From: Spongiactinospora rosea
GTDB lineage: Bacteria; Actinomycetota; Actinomycetes; Streptosporangiales; Streptosporangiaceae
NCBI RefSeq assembly: GCF_003315795.1
Contig: NZ_QMEY01000016.1
Location: 1 to 64,000 of the forward strand
DNA: 64,000 nucleotides
Direction of reading: 5' to 3'
In this document: in pieces, positions 1-7,405 of the stretch
Numbering within the stretch: position 1 is the first letter of the stretch
How the letters are laid out: every line of letters starts with the position of its first letter
Translations under genes and position numbers: made by a program
The notes under the pieces: model-generated
What the model was told of the DNA's origin: nothing
What the model saw: the letters and a program-made list of their open reading frames with translations, nothing else
Databases searched by the model: none

Positions 1-207
1 ACCATGGTGCAGGTCGAAGACCTGCCCCACCTGCACAGCTTTATCCGGGGCCTGACCCTCGACCTCGACGCTGTCTGTGCCGGAATCACCCTGCCCTACA
101 GCAACGGGCCTGCCGAAGGCGTCGTCAACAAGATCAAAATGATCAAGCGGCTGATGTTCGGCCGCGCCGGATTCCTGCTCCTCCGCAAGATGATCTTGCA
201 CCGCTGA
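1..207 (+). CDS. ISL3-family transposase, C-terminal fragment (gene starts before the window)
   Basis: The reading frame is open from the first base, so the gene begins upstream. The visible 68 codons hold the C-terminal signature of ISL3-family DDE transposases: the stretch SNGPAEGVVNKIKMIKR, containing the final acidic catalytic residue (the E in PAEG), then MFGRAGFLLL and a basic tail. The enzyme would cut and join the ends of its own element. Only the end is visible, so whether the full copy is intact cannot be judged. No other piece of the element is seen in the window. Confidence 0.85.
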   Translation, partial: TMVQVEDLPHLHSFIRGLTLDLDAVCAGITLPYSNGPAEGVVNKIKMIKRLMFGRAGFLLLRKMILHR

Positions 208-249
208 TCAAAGCTACATTCCGTAACCACGAAAATCTTGGCAGAACCC
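208..249. mobile_element. Probable right end of the ISL3-type element
   Basis: Directly after the transposase stop, the complement strand reads GGGTTCTGCCAAGATTTTCG followed by a tract ending at the stop codon. ISL3-family elements usually have terminal inverted repeats beginning with GG and lying close to the transposase stop. The left end is outside the window, so the repeat cannot be paired and the target duplication cannot be seen. The boundary near 249 is inferred. Confidence 0.5.
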
Positions 250-853
250 TTAGAGTGATACCCCCCTAACCCCTGATCTGGGATGTCCGTCAAACCGGAA
301 CAAGCTCATGAGCAGTGGCGGTGTCGGGCGGAGTGTGGCAGTGGGGAAATGGTCGAGCGTTGCGAGGGGTGGGTCTGTGGGGCGCGATCCGTACCGAGAG
401 CCTGGGCCGGGGCGTACAGCACTTGAGTGGCGGCAGTGCCGGGCGGAGCGTGGCAGCGGGGAAACGTTCGAGCGTGGCGAGGGGCGGGCTCTTCGCTTGC
501 GCGAAGTGAAGGCCCGTGACGGTCAGGGGGATCGCGTCCTACCCGGTGATGGTGCTTCCCCGCGGCCCTGGGCTGTTCCCATTGACACCACTCGGCGGGA
601 CGCCGCCCTTGCGCAAGGGGCCCGGGTGCCTTCGGAGCCTCGTCTCCTCCGTCCAGGCGCGGCCGCGTCCCTCGGTCCTCGGTGGGTCAAGGTAATGGGC
701 GGAGTACTGGTTCGGCGGGGAAATAATGGGCGTACGAGGGGTTGGGGCGGGGGTGCCGTTGGGTTTCGTGGATGGTCAGGGCAGAATGCCCGGGATGTCG
801 TATACCCCGGTGTTCTCCTGCGCCGGGGACTCGGACACCGCGAGGAGGCCGGG
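250..853. other. Long intergenic stretch with a diverged ~60-bp direct repeat
   Basis: I see no convincing gene here. An open frame runs from 308 into the hydrolase gene, but its first 182 codons are Arg/Gly-rich and unlike any domain I know. Two imperfect copies of a ~60-bp unit lie at 314-373 and 426-489, both containing GGGCGGAG, TGGCAG, GGGGAAA and CGAGCGT in the same order. They are 112 bp apart. Their role is unknown. Confidence 0.5.
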
Positions 854-1903
854 ATGAGTAGGCGGCGGAGGGCCGGTATCGCGGGCGCGGTCGTCGGTGT
901 CGCGTCCGCCGGGGTGGCGGCGGTGGCGCTGGCCAAGCGTTACGCCGTGGGCCGCATCCGGTTGCGTCCCGACCCCGAGGCGGGCGAGCCGTTCGGCGAA
1001 CTGCGCGGACGTGCCGAGACCGTGGTCACCTCCGACGGCGTCAGTCTGTACTGCGAGGTCGACGGCGTGGAGGACGCGCCGCTCACCGTGGTGCTCTGCC
1101 ATGGGTACACGCTCAACCTCGACTCCTGGCACTACCAGCGGCGCGACCTGAGCGGCACCCACCGTGTGGTGCTGTGGGACCAGCGCTGCCACGGGCGCTC
1201 GCAGCGCAGCCCCGCCGAGGACTCCACGATCGACCGTCTCGGTGACGACCTCGCCGAGGTGATCGAGGCCCTGGTACCAGGCCCCTGCATCCTGGTCGGC
1301 CACTCCATGGGCGGCATGACCATCATGGCGCTGGCCGACCGCCGTCCGGAGCTGTTCCGTGAGCGGGTGCGCGGCGTGGCGCTGATCTCCACGTCGGCGG
1401 GCAAGCTCGCGGAGCTGACGCTGGGGCTGCCCGCGCTGGTGTCCAAGGCGGTGCACAAGGTCGCGCCCACCGCCGTGTCGGCGATCGGCCGTCGCGGGGC
1501 CTGGGTCGACCGGGGGCGGCAGGCGGGCAGTGACGTGGCATTCTTGGGATTGCGGCTGTTCGGGTTCGGCGATTCGGCGAACGCGAGCCCGACCGTCGTC
1601 GACTTCGTCGAATCGATGATCAGATCCACGCCGACAGAGGTCATCGCCGAGTTCTATCCGGCGCTGATGTCGCACGACAAGCTGAGCGCGCTGGGCGTTC
1701 TCGGCGATGTGCCCACCGCGATCCTGGTGGGCGAGAAGGACTGGCTGACCCCGCCCGAGCACGCGGGCGCCATCGCCGCGGCGCTCCCGCACGCGCGGTT
1801 CACCCAGGTGCCGGACACCTCGCACCTGGTACAACTGGAGCGCCCGGGCGTGGTCAACGACGCGCTGCGCGACCTGCTGAAGCAGGCCGCCGGGGAGGGA
1901 TGA
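854..1903 (+). CDS. Membrane-anchored alpha/beta hydrolase
   Basis: This 349-residue protein has a basic N-terminus and one hydrophobic segment at about residues 6-28, then an alpha/beta-hydrolase fold. The oxyanion-hole motif CHGYTLN and the nucleophile elbow GHSMGG (Ser about residue 151) are present, with a late Asp/His pair near VGEKDWL and DTSHLVQLE. The substrate is unknown. The ATG at 854 is chosen because GAGGAGG lies just upstream and the membrane segment follows at once; the in-frame extension upstream looks non-coding. The stop overlaps the tsaE start (ATGA), which implies coupled translation. Such a hydrolase often sits before tsaE in actinobacteria. Confidence 0.88.
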   Translation: MSRRRRAGIAGAVVGVASAGVAAVALAKRYAVGRIRLRPDPEAGEPFGELRGRAETVVTSDGVSLYCEVDGVEDAPLTVVLCHGYTLNLDSWHYQRRDLSGTHRVVLWDQRCHGRSQRSPAEDSTIDRLGDDLAEVIEALVPGPCILVGHSMGGMTIMALADRRPELFRERVRGVALISTSAGKLAELTLGLPALVSKAVHKVAPTAVSAIGRRGAWVDRGRQAGSDVAFLGLRLFGFGDSANASPTVVDFVESMIRSTPTEVIAEFYPALMSHDKLSALGVLGDVPTAILVGEKDWLTPPEHAGAIAAALPHARFTQVPDTSHLVQLERPGVVNDALRDLLKQAAGEG

Positions 1904-2373
1904 CCGCGATGGAGGAGCGCCGGGTGGCGGCGACCGCCGACGACATGCGGGCGCTGGGAGCCGAGCTGGCCGAGCTACTGTCGGCCGGTGATCTTCTGGT
2001 GCTGTCCGGGCCGCTCGGCGCGGGGAAGACCACGCTGGTCCAGGGGCTGGCCGACGGCCTGAAGGTACGCGGGCCGATCACCTCGCCGACGTTCGTGATA
2101 GCACGCGTACACCCGTCGCTGTGCGGCGGACCGCCCCTGGTACACGCCGACGCCTACCGCCTCGGCGGCCGGCTGGAGGTCGACGACCTCGATCTGGACG
2201 CCTCGCTGGAGGAGTCGGTGACGGTCGTCGAGTGGGGCGAGGGCCTGGTCGAAGGGCTCACCGACGAGCGCCTGGAGGTCTCCATCGAACGCCCGGAGGA
2301 GGACGGTGGCGACGAGACCCGCATCGTCCACCTCCACGGCATAGGCCCCCGCTGGTCCACGACGGCCGACTGA
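1900..2373 (+). CDS. tsaE: tRNA t6A biosynthesis ATPase TsaE
   Basis: TsaE is the ATPase that works with TsaB and TsaD to place threonylcarbamoyl on A37 of ANN-decoding tRNAs. The 157-residue protein has the Walker A motif GPLGAGKTT at residues 37-45, the TSPTF segment, and the HADAYRL and VVEWGEG motifs typical of the family. Its length is normal. It overlaps the hydrolase by 4 bp. TsaB, RimI and TsaD lie 2.9 kb downstream, split from it by three unrelated genes. Its last codons are part of a tandem DNA duplication that continues past the stop (see 2351-2625). Confidence 0.95.
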   Translation: MTAMEERRVAATADDMRALGAELAELLSAGDLLVLSGPLGAGKTTLVQGLADGLKVRGPITSPTFVIARVHPSLCGGPPLVHADAYRLGGRLEVDDLDLDASLEESVTVVEWGEGLVEGLTDERLEVSIERPEEDGGDETRIVHLHGIGPRWSTTAD

Positions 2374-2625
2374 AGCCCCGGCGCTGTTTGCGCCCGGATC
2401 CGTCCACGCATGTGGAGTCGGTGCCTCGGTAGGTGGTTGAGTTTCGGCTGTTCGATTCCGTATGCCCCCTCCTGGGGTTGGTGTCCGCTGGTCCATGACG
2501 GCCGACTGAAGCCGCGGCCTTTCCGTCCCCGGATCGTCCGCGTACGTGGGGTCGGTGCCTCGGTAGGTGGTTGAGTTTCGGCTGTTCGATTCCGTATGTC
2601 CTCTTCTGGGGTTGGTGTCCGCTGG
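2351..2625. repeat. Tandem duplication (~135 bp x 2) covering the tsaE 3' end
   Basis: The segment from 2351, which encodes the last TsaE codons and stop, is repeated from 2487. Both copies contain GCTGGTCCAYGACGGCCGAC followed by TGAAGCC. Further on both share GTCGGTGCCTCGGTAGGTGG and the sequence after it (from 2417 and 2551). A few indels and substitutions separate them, so the event is not fresh. A third short start (GCTGGT) is at 2621. The second copy is non-coding. Confidence 0.85.
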
Positions 2626-2923
2626 TTTGGGGCGGGCCGTCCGAGGGGTGAGCCGTGGTGTCGATTGCCCGGAGTTGGGGCTGGCGCGAACTCGTGGTTC
2701 GCCTGTCGCGGATCGGGATGGGGGGTTTGTTGTTCTGTGGGAAGTGGTGGGCGTATCCACTAGGTAGCTCTTACGTTTTCCGCCACCACACGGGGCGGGT
2801 TTTTGGGACGCTTGACGTCAGTCCCGGTTGATATAGATCATCGGTCTTGAAGATCGCCTGCGGCGGGTTGGGCTGATATTTCGGGGTATCAGGTTCATTG
2901 GGCGATCAACAGTCGACGGCGAA
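2626..2923. other. Intergenic region with no gene seen
   Basis: About 300 bp between the tandem repeat and the lipoprotein gene. Base composition is G/T-rich on the plus strand up to about 2760, then more mixed. No ORF with actinobacterial codon bias is present. A promoter for the lipoprotein-sortase pair presumably lies near 2820-2900, but I cannot pick a confident hexamer pair. Confidence 0.4.
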
Positions 2924-3595
2924 GTGGAGCACGCGGTGGCAGCGGTGTCGAGAATCAGGCGTGTCACGGCCGTGGGGGCCCTCGCGATGATCGGTGTGGT
3001 GGGGTGCAGTGCGGAGGCCGGTACCGGGGCGCCCACGCCCGCGCCGACGCCGACCGATTCGGGGGCAACGCCCGCGCCGACCGGGCCCGGGCGTCAGAAC
3101 ATCACGGTCCGGCTCAATCCCGACAGCGTGATCGAGGGCGAAGAGTCCAGCGTGTGGATCCTGGCCAACTGTCCCGTGCCGAACGGCGGCCCGGAGCACA
3201 GTGGCAGCGCGACCTCCGACGCGTTCGTCCGGGCCGTCACCCTGGACCCCGTGCCGCCGCCCACGCCCACCGCGACCGCCGACGGCCAGCCCGCCCCCGT
3301 TCCGTGGGTCCGTGGCGAGGCCCAGGTGCGCAGTGGGGCCGACCCCGGCCGCTACAACGTCGATGTCAAGTGCGAGGGCACCAACGACACCGGCAGAGGG
3401 CGGCTGCGGGTGACCGCCGACAAGGACGAGCCCACGGTGGTGCCGACCAAGGCGCCGAAGGCGGGCGGCGGCGGTACCGCGGCCGGGGCCGCCCAGAGCG
3501 ACGAGGGCCTGTCGCCCGGCCTGACCGCGCTGTTGCTCGGCGCGGCGCTGGCGGGTGGCGTCGGCGTGGCCGTCGTACGGCGTCGTCGCTCGTAG
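2924..3595 (+). CDS. Cell-surface lipoprotein with C-terminal anchor, probable sortase partner
   Basis: This 223-residue protein has an N-terminal signal ending in a lipobox (GVVGC, Cys about residue 28). A Pro/Thr/Ala-rich linker follows, then a beta-type domain at about residues 58-165 with two Cys, a second low-complexity linker, a hydrophobic helix at about 196-217, and a terminal RRRRS. The C-terminus is built like a sortase sorting signal, but the residues before the helix read EGLSPGL instead of LPXTG or LAXTG. A class F sortase follows 33 bp downstream. Having both a lipobox and a C-terminal anchor is unusual. The GTG start is uncertain; a second GTG at 2936 is possible. Confidence 0.75.
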   Translation: MEHAVAAVSRIRRVTAVGALAMIGVVGCSAEAGTGAPTPAPTPTDSGATPAPTGPGRQNITVRLNPDSVIEGEESSVWILANCPVPNGGPEHSGSATSDAFVRAVTLDPVPPPTPTATADGQPAPVPWVRGEAQVRSGADPGRYNVDVKCEGTNDTGRGRLRVTADKDEPTVVPTKAPKAGGGGTAAGAAQSDEGLSPGLTALLLGAALAGGVGVAVVRRRRS

Positions 3596-3628
3596 GCGTC
3601 CTGGCGAGCAAGTAGCAAAGCACCTGGC

Positions 3629-4183
3629 ATGGCGGAAACACGGTGGGGCCGCATCGTCCTGGCGGGGGTGGTCACCGGCGCGGTACTGGTCGCGATCAAC
3701 CGCGGCGGGCAGGAGGAACGACCGGCCTCCCAGGCCGGCGTGGTGCCCCGGAGCATCGACATCCCGGCGCTGAAGCTGGAGGCGCCGCTGATGAAGCTCG
3801 GCATGTCCGGCGACGGCGAGGTCGAACTGCCCCCGTACGAGAAACCGGACACGGCCGGATGGTTCCGGCACAGCGCGGTCCCCGGGGACGAGGGCGCGTC
3901 GGTCATCATCGGCCACGTGGACACCAAGACCGCGCCCGCCGTGTTCTACCGGCTCAGGCAGCTTCGCAAGGGCCAGGAGATCCGGGTCGAGCGCAGCGAC
4001 GGCAAGGTGGCGAGGTACCGGGTCCAGTCGGTGGAACAGGTGGACAAGAACCGCTTCCCGGCCCGCCGCGTCTACGTGGAGGACGGCCTGCGGCTGGTCA
4101 CCTGCGGCGGTTCGTTCGACTGGTCCAAGCACGAGTACCGCGACAACATCATCGTGTACGCCTCCCTGGTCAAGCGGGCTTGA
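3629..4183 (+). CDS. Class F sortase
   Basis: This 184-residue sortase has one N-terminal membrane segment (about residues 8-23) and a catalytic domain facing outward. The triad is visible: His96 in GHVDT, Cys159 in LVTCGG, and Arg171 in EYRDNIIVYA. Sortases cut a sorting motif and link the protein to the cell wall or another acceptor. The gene follows the anchored lipoprotein directly, which makes that protein the likely partner. The Shine-Dalgarno is weak, so translation may depend on read-through from the upstream gene. Confidence 0.9.
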   Translation: MAETRWGRIVLAGVVTGAVLVAINRGGQEERPASQAGVVPRSIDIPALKLEAPLMKLGMSGDGEVELPPYEKPDTAGWFRHSAVPGDEGASVIIGHVDTKTAPAVFYRLRQLRKGQEIRVERSDGKVARYRVQSVEQVDKNRFPARRVYVEDGLRLVTCGGSFDWSKHEYRDNIIVYASLVKRA

Positions 4184-4215
4184 CCCGCTAAAACCGCTCG
4201 CCGGACGCCGGCGCG

Positions 4216-5193
4216 ATGCGAAACCATGTGTGGATGAGCGACCAGGACGAGATCGCCGTCCCACGGGCGGCCGGTGTCCGGCTGCCCTGGCACAAGGTGC
4301 CCCCGGCCGTGCGCGCGGCCGTCGAGGAGCACCTGGGCGGGCGTGTCGTCGAGGCCGTCACGCAGGTCGGCGGGTTCTCGCCCGCCGCCGCGGCCCGGCT
4401 GCGGCTCGCCGACGGACGCCGGGCGTTCGTCAAGGCGGTCGGGTCCGAGGTCAACCCCGACTCCCGCGGGATGTACCTCGAAGAGGCCAAGATCTCCGCC
4501 GCGCTGCCCGCCACGGCTCCCGTGCCGCGGCTGCTCGCCGCGTTCGACACCGACGGCTGGGTGGCGCTCGTCTTCGACGACGTGGACGGACGCCAGCCCG
4601 CCATGCCCTGGCGGCCCGACGAGCTGGCCCGGGTGCTCGGCGCGCTGGGCGAGCTGGCTCGGCTGCCCGCCCCGCCCGCCGTTCCCGCCCTCGAAGACCG
4701 CCTGGCGCGGGCCTTCACCGGCTGGCGCAGGCTGGCCGGCGGCGAAGACGTCACCGGCCTGCACCCGTGGGCGGTGCGCCACCTCGACGCGCTGGCCGCG
4801 ATCGAGGCGGACTGGCCGCTGGGGGTGGCGGGCGAGACGCTGGTACACGCCGACATCCGCGCCGACAACGTACTGCTGACCGGTGACCGGGTGGTGATCG
4901 TGGACTGGGCGTGGGCGAGCCGGGGGGCGGCCTGGTACGACCTGGTGCAGATGCTGCCCAGCGTGCGAATGCAGGGCGGGCCGCCGCCGCAGGAGGTCCT
5001 TGACGGGCACCCGCTCGGCCGCGTCGCCGACCCCGGCGCGGTGACCGCGGTGGTGGCGGCGCTCGCCGGGTTCATGCTGAGGATGAGCCGTCGGCCCGAT
5101 CCGCCCGGTCTGCCCAGTCTGCGGGCCTTCCAGCGGGCCCAGGGCGTCGTGGCGCTCGACTGGCTGCGCCTCCGCACCGGCTGGCCGGACTGA
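4216..5193 (+). CDS. Aminoglycoside phosphotransferase-family kinase
   Basis: This 325-residue protein has the APH/choline-kinase fold. The N-lobe includes AFVKAVG (ATP-binding Lys) and a Glu in YLEEAKI. The catalytic loop HADIRADN and the metal-binding VDWAWAS motif are clear. Family members phosphorylate small hydroxyl-containing molecules; most chromosomal copies like this are not proven resistance genes, and the substrate is unknown. The start could be ATG 4216 or ATG 4234; neither has a strong Shine-Dalgarno. It lies between the sortase and tsaB in the same direction, with 61 bp before tsaB. Confidence 0.85.
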   Translation: MRNHVWMSDQDEIAVPRAAGVRLPWHKVPPAVRAAVEEHLGGRVVEAVTQVGGFSPAAAARLRLADGRRAFVKAVGSEVNPDSRGMYLEEAKISAALPATAPVPRLLAAFDTDGWVALVFDDVDGRQPAMPWRPDELARVLGALGELARLPAPPAVPALEDRLARAFTGWRRLAGGEDVTGLHPWAVRHLDALAAIEADWPLGVAGETLVHADIRADNVLLTGDRVVIVDWAWASRGAAWYDLVQMLPSVRMQGGPPPQEVLDGHPLGRVADPGAVTAVVAALAGFMLRMSRRPDPPGLPSLRAFQRAQGVVALDWLRLRTGWPD

Positions 5194-5240
5194 CCCCGCC
5201 CACCTGGGCGCCGGCGGGCGTGGGCACGTCCGGGAGCCGA

Positions 5241-5254
5241 TAGGCTAGACGTTC
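5241..5254 (+). promoter_or_regulatory. -10 element for a probable leaderless tsaB transcript
   Basis: TAGGCT (5241-5246) fits the actinobacterial -10 consensus TANNNT and sits exactly 8 nt before the tsaB GTG. There is no Shine-Dalgarno between them. This spacing places the transcription start on or next to the GTG. A clear -35 is not seen. Confidence 0.6.
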
Positions 5255-5908
5255 GTGCTGGTCCTGGCCTTTGACACGGCGACCCCCGCGGTCACCGCTG
5301 CGATTTACGACGGTGCCCGGGTGCTCGCGGAGTCCACCACGATTGACGCCCGGCGACACGGTGAGCTGCTGATTCCCGCTGTTCAGGCGGTGCTGCGCGA
5401 GGCCGGTGCGACGCCGCGCGAGCTGACCGCCATCGTCGCGGGCACCGGCCCCGGCCCCTACACCGGGCTGCGGGTCGGCCTGGCGACCGCCCAGGCGCTC
5501 GCCGCCGCCGCGCAGGTTCCGGCGTACGGCGTCGGCACGCTCGACGCTCTGGCGCACGCGGCCGGCATGTCCCGGCCCTTCATCGCGGCCACCGACGCCC
5601 GGCGCAAAGAGGTCTTCTGGGCCCGCTACGCCGCCGACGGCACGCGCGAGGCCGGGCCGTTCGTGGACAGGCCGCACGACCTGCCCGCCGAGCTGCCGGT
5701 CATCGGGGCGGGCGGCCTGATGTACGCCGAGATCATCGGCCCCGGCCGGGTGGTCCAGGACGCGCCCGAGCACCCGTCGGCGGGCGCGCTGGCCGCCATC
5801 GCCGCCGCCCGCATCACCGCGGGCGCGGAGCTGGACCCGCCGCTGCCGATCTACCTGCGCCGCCCCGACGCGCAGGTGCCCGGCGCGCCGAAGCGGGTGA
5901 CGGCGTGA
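5255..5908 (+). CDS. tsaB: tRNA t6A biosynthesis protein TsaB
   Basis: TsaB is the inactive TsaD paralog that dimerises with TsaD in the t6A complex. The 217-residue protein has the N-terminal LAFDTATPA motif, the family segment GTGPGPYTGLRVGLATAQ, and ATDARRKEVFWARY. Its length is normal. The GTG start is set by the -10 element 8 nt upstream and by the match of MLVLAFDT to known TsaB N-termini. The stop overlaps the rimI start by 4 bp (GTGA). Confidence 0.95.
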   Translation: MLVLAFDTATPAVTAAIYDGARVLAESTTIDARRHGELLIPAVQAVLREAGATPRELTAIVAGTGPGPYTGLRVGLATAQALAAAAQVPAYGVGTLDALAHAAGMSRPFIAATDARRKEVFWARYAADGTREAGPFVDRPHDLPAELPVIGAGGLMYAEIIGPGRVVQDAPEHPSAGALAAIAAARITAGAELDPPLPIYLRRPDAQVPGAPKRVTA

Positions 5909-6369
5909 CCGGCGAGCCCTCCGCGGCGCTGCGCCCCATGACCGTGGACGACCTGCCCGCCGTGCTTGAGATCGAGCGTTCCACGTTCCCCGCCGACGCG
6001 TGGAGCGAGGGCATGCTCCGCGGCGAGCTGGACGACCAGCCGCGGACCCGCCACTACGTGGTGGCGCTGGTGGGCGGGGAGATCGTGGGATACGCCGGGC
6101 TCGCCGCCGCGGGCGACCAGGCCGATGTGCAGACCATCGCCGTCACGGCCGCGCACCAGGGCACCGGCGTCGGCGGGGCCATGCTGCGCGAGCTGCTGGC
6201 CGAGGCGGCACGCCGCGGCGCCACCAGCGTCTTCCTTGAGGTGCGCGCCGACAACCCGCAGGCCAGAGGCGTCTACGAGCGGTACGGCTTCACGGAGCTC
6301 GGCGTACGCCGCGGCTACTACGACGACGGCACCGACGCGATCACGATGATGAGGAAGCTGCATGGCTGA
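5905..6369 (+). CDS. rimI: Ribosomal protein alanine N-acetyltransferase RimI-like (GNAT)
   Basis: This 154-residue GNAT enzyme would transfer acetyl from acetyl-CoA to a protein N-terminus, classically ribosomal protein S18. The acetyl-CoA binding loop QGTGVGGAML and the segment LEVRADNPQARGVYERYGF are diagnostic of RimI. It is embedded between tsaB and tsaD, the usual actinobacterial order. The GTG start overlaps the tsaB stop, and the gene overlaps tsaD by 8 bp, so the three are probably translated as a coupled unit. Confidence 0.92.
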   Translation: MTGEPSAALRPMTVDDLPAVLEIERSTFPADAWSEGMLRGELDDQPRTRHYVVALVGGEIVGYAGLAAAGDQADVQTIAVTAAHQGTGVGGAMLRELLAEAARRGATSVFLEVRADNPQARGVYERYGFTELGVRRGYYDDGTDAITMMRKLHG

Positions 6370-7393
6370 CCAACCGCTCGTGCTGGGCATCGAGACCTCC
6401 TGCGACGAGACCGGCGTGGGCATCGTCAGGGGCCACACGCTGCTGGCCAACACGATCGCCTCCAGCGTGGAGCAGCACGCGAGGTTCGGCGGAGTGGTGC
6501 CCGAGGTGGCTTCCAGGGCCCACCTGGAGGCCATGACGCCCGCCGTGGAGCGGGCTTTGGCCGAGGCCGGGGTGGGCTTCGGCGACATCGACGCCATCGC
6601 CGTCACGGCCGGTCCCGGGCTCGCCGGGGCGCTGCTGGTCGGGGTCGCCGCCGCGAAGGCGTACTCCCTCGGGCTCGGCGTCCCGCTGTACGGCGTGAAC
6701 CACCTGGCCGCGCACGTCGCGGTGGACCAGCTCGAACACGGGCCGCTGCCCAAGCCGTGCGTGGCCCTGCTGGTGTCCGGCGGGCACTCGTCGCTGCTGC
6801 TCGTCCCCGACGTGGCGCACGACGTGATCTCGCTCGGCTCGACCGTGGACGACGCGGCGGGCGAGGCGTTCGACAAGGTCGCCAGGGTGCTCGGGCTGCC
6901 GTTCCCGGGCGGCCCGCACATCGACCGCGAGGCCCGCGAGGGCTCGGGCGCGGCCGTCGCCTTCCCGCGCGGCAAGTACGACGACGGCACGCTGGACTTC
7001 TCCTTCTCCGGCCTGAAGACGGCCGTGGCGCGCTGGGTGGAGGCCCGCCGGGCGGCCGGCGAGTCGATCCACGTGCCCGACGTGGCGGCGTCGTTCCAGG
7101 AGGCGGTCGTCGATGTGCTGACCCGCAAGGCGATCGACGCCTGCCGCCGGTACGACGTACGCGACCTGCTCATCGGCGGCGGTGTGGCGGCCAACTCGCG
7201 GCTGCGCGCGCTGGCCAGGGAACGCTGCCAGGCCGCGGGCATCCGGCTGCGAGTGCCCCGGCCCGGCCTGTGCACCGACAACGGCGCGATGGTCGCCGCG
7301 CTCGGCGCCGACCTGGTGAGCGGCGGCGCGGCTCCCTCCGCCCTCACCATCCCGGCCGACTCCTCGCTGCCGATCACCACCGTCCACGTCTGA
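6362..7393 (+). CDS. tsaD: tRNA N6-adenosine threonylcarbamoyltransferase TsaD
   Basis: TsaD is the catalytic subunit that moves the threonylcarbamoyl group onto A37 of tRNA. The 343-residue protein begins with LGIETSCDET, contains the metal-binding NHLAAHV motif, the ATP-binding LVSGGHSSL and GEAFDKVAR segments, and ends with IGGGVAANSRLR and CTDNGAM. All expected elements are present at normal length. It overlaps rimI and ends the tsaB-rimI-tsaD run. The next gene is convergent, 12 bp away. Confidence 0.97.
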   Translation: MADQPLVLGIETSCDETGVGIVRGHTLLANTIASSVEQHARFGGVVPEVASRAHLEAMTPAVERALAEAGVGFGDIDAIAVTAGPGLAGALLVGVAAAKAYSLGLGVPLYGVNHLAAHVAVDQLEHGPLPKPCVALLVSGGHSSLLLVPDVAHDVISLGSTVDDAAGEAFDKVARVLGLPFPGGPHIDREAREGSGAAVAFPRGKYDDGTLDFSFSGLKTAVARWVEARRAAGESIHVPDVAASFQEAVVDVLTRKAIDACRRYDVRDLLIGGGVAANSRLRALARERCQAAGIRLRVPRPGLCTDNGAMVAALGADLVSGGAAPSALTIPADSSLPITTVHV

Positions 7394-7405
7394 GCGGCCC
7401 CTCGG

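Noticed and set aside
308..853. N-terminal extension of the alpha/beta hydrolase
   Set aside because: Arg/Gly-rich, includes the direct repeat DNA, and a good GAGGAGG plus membrane segment define the start at 854.
4216..5193. Aminoglycoside resistance gene
   Set aside because: The fold is APH-like, but the sequence does not show features of a specific resistance enzyme and the context is housekeeping.
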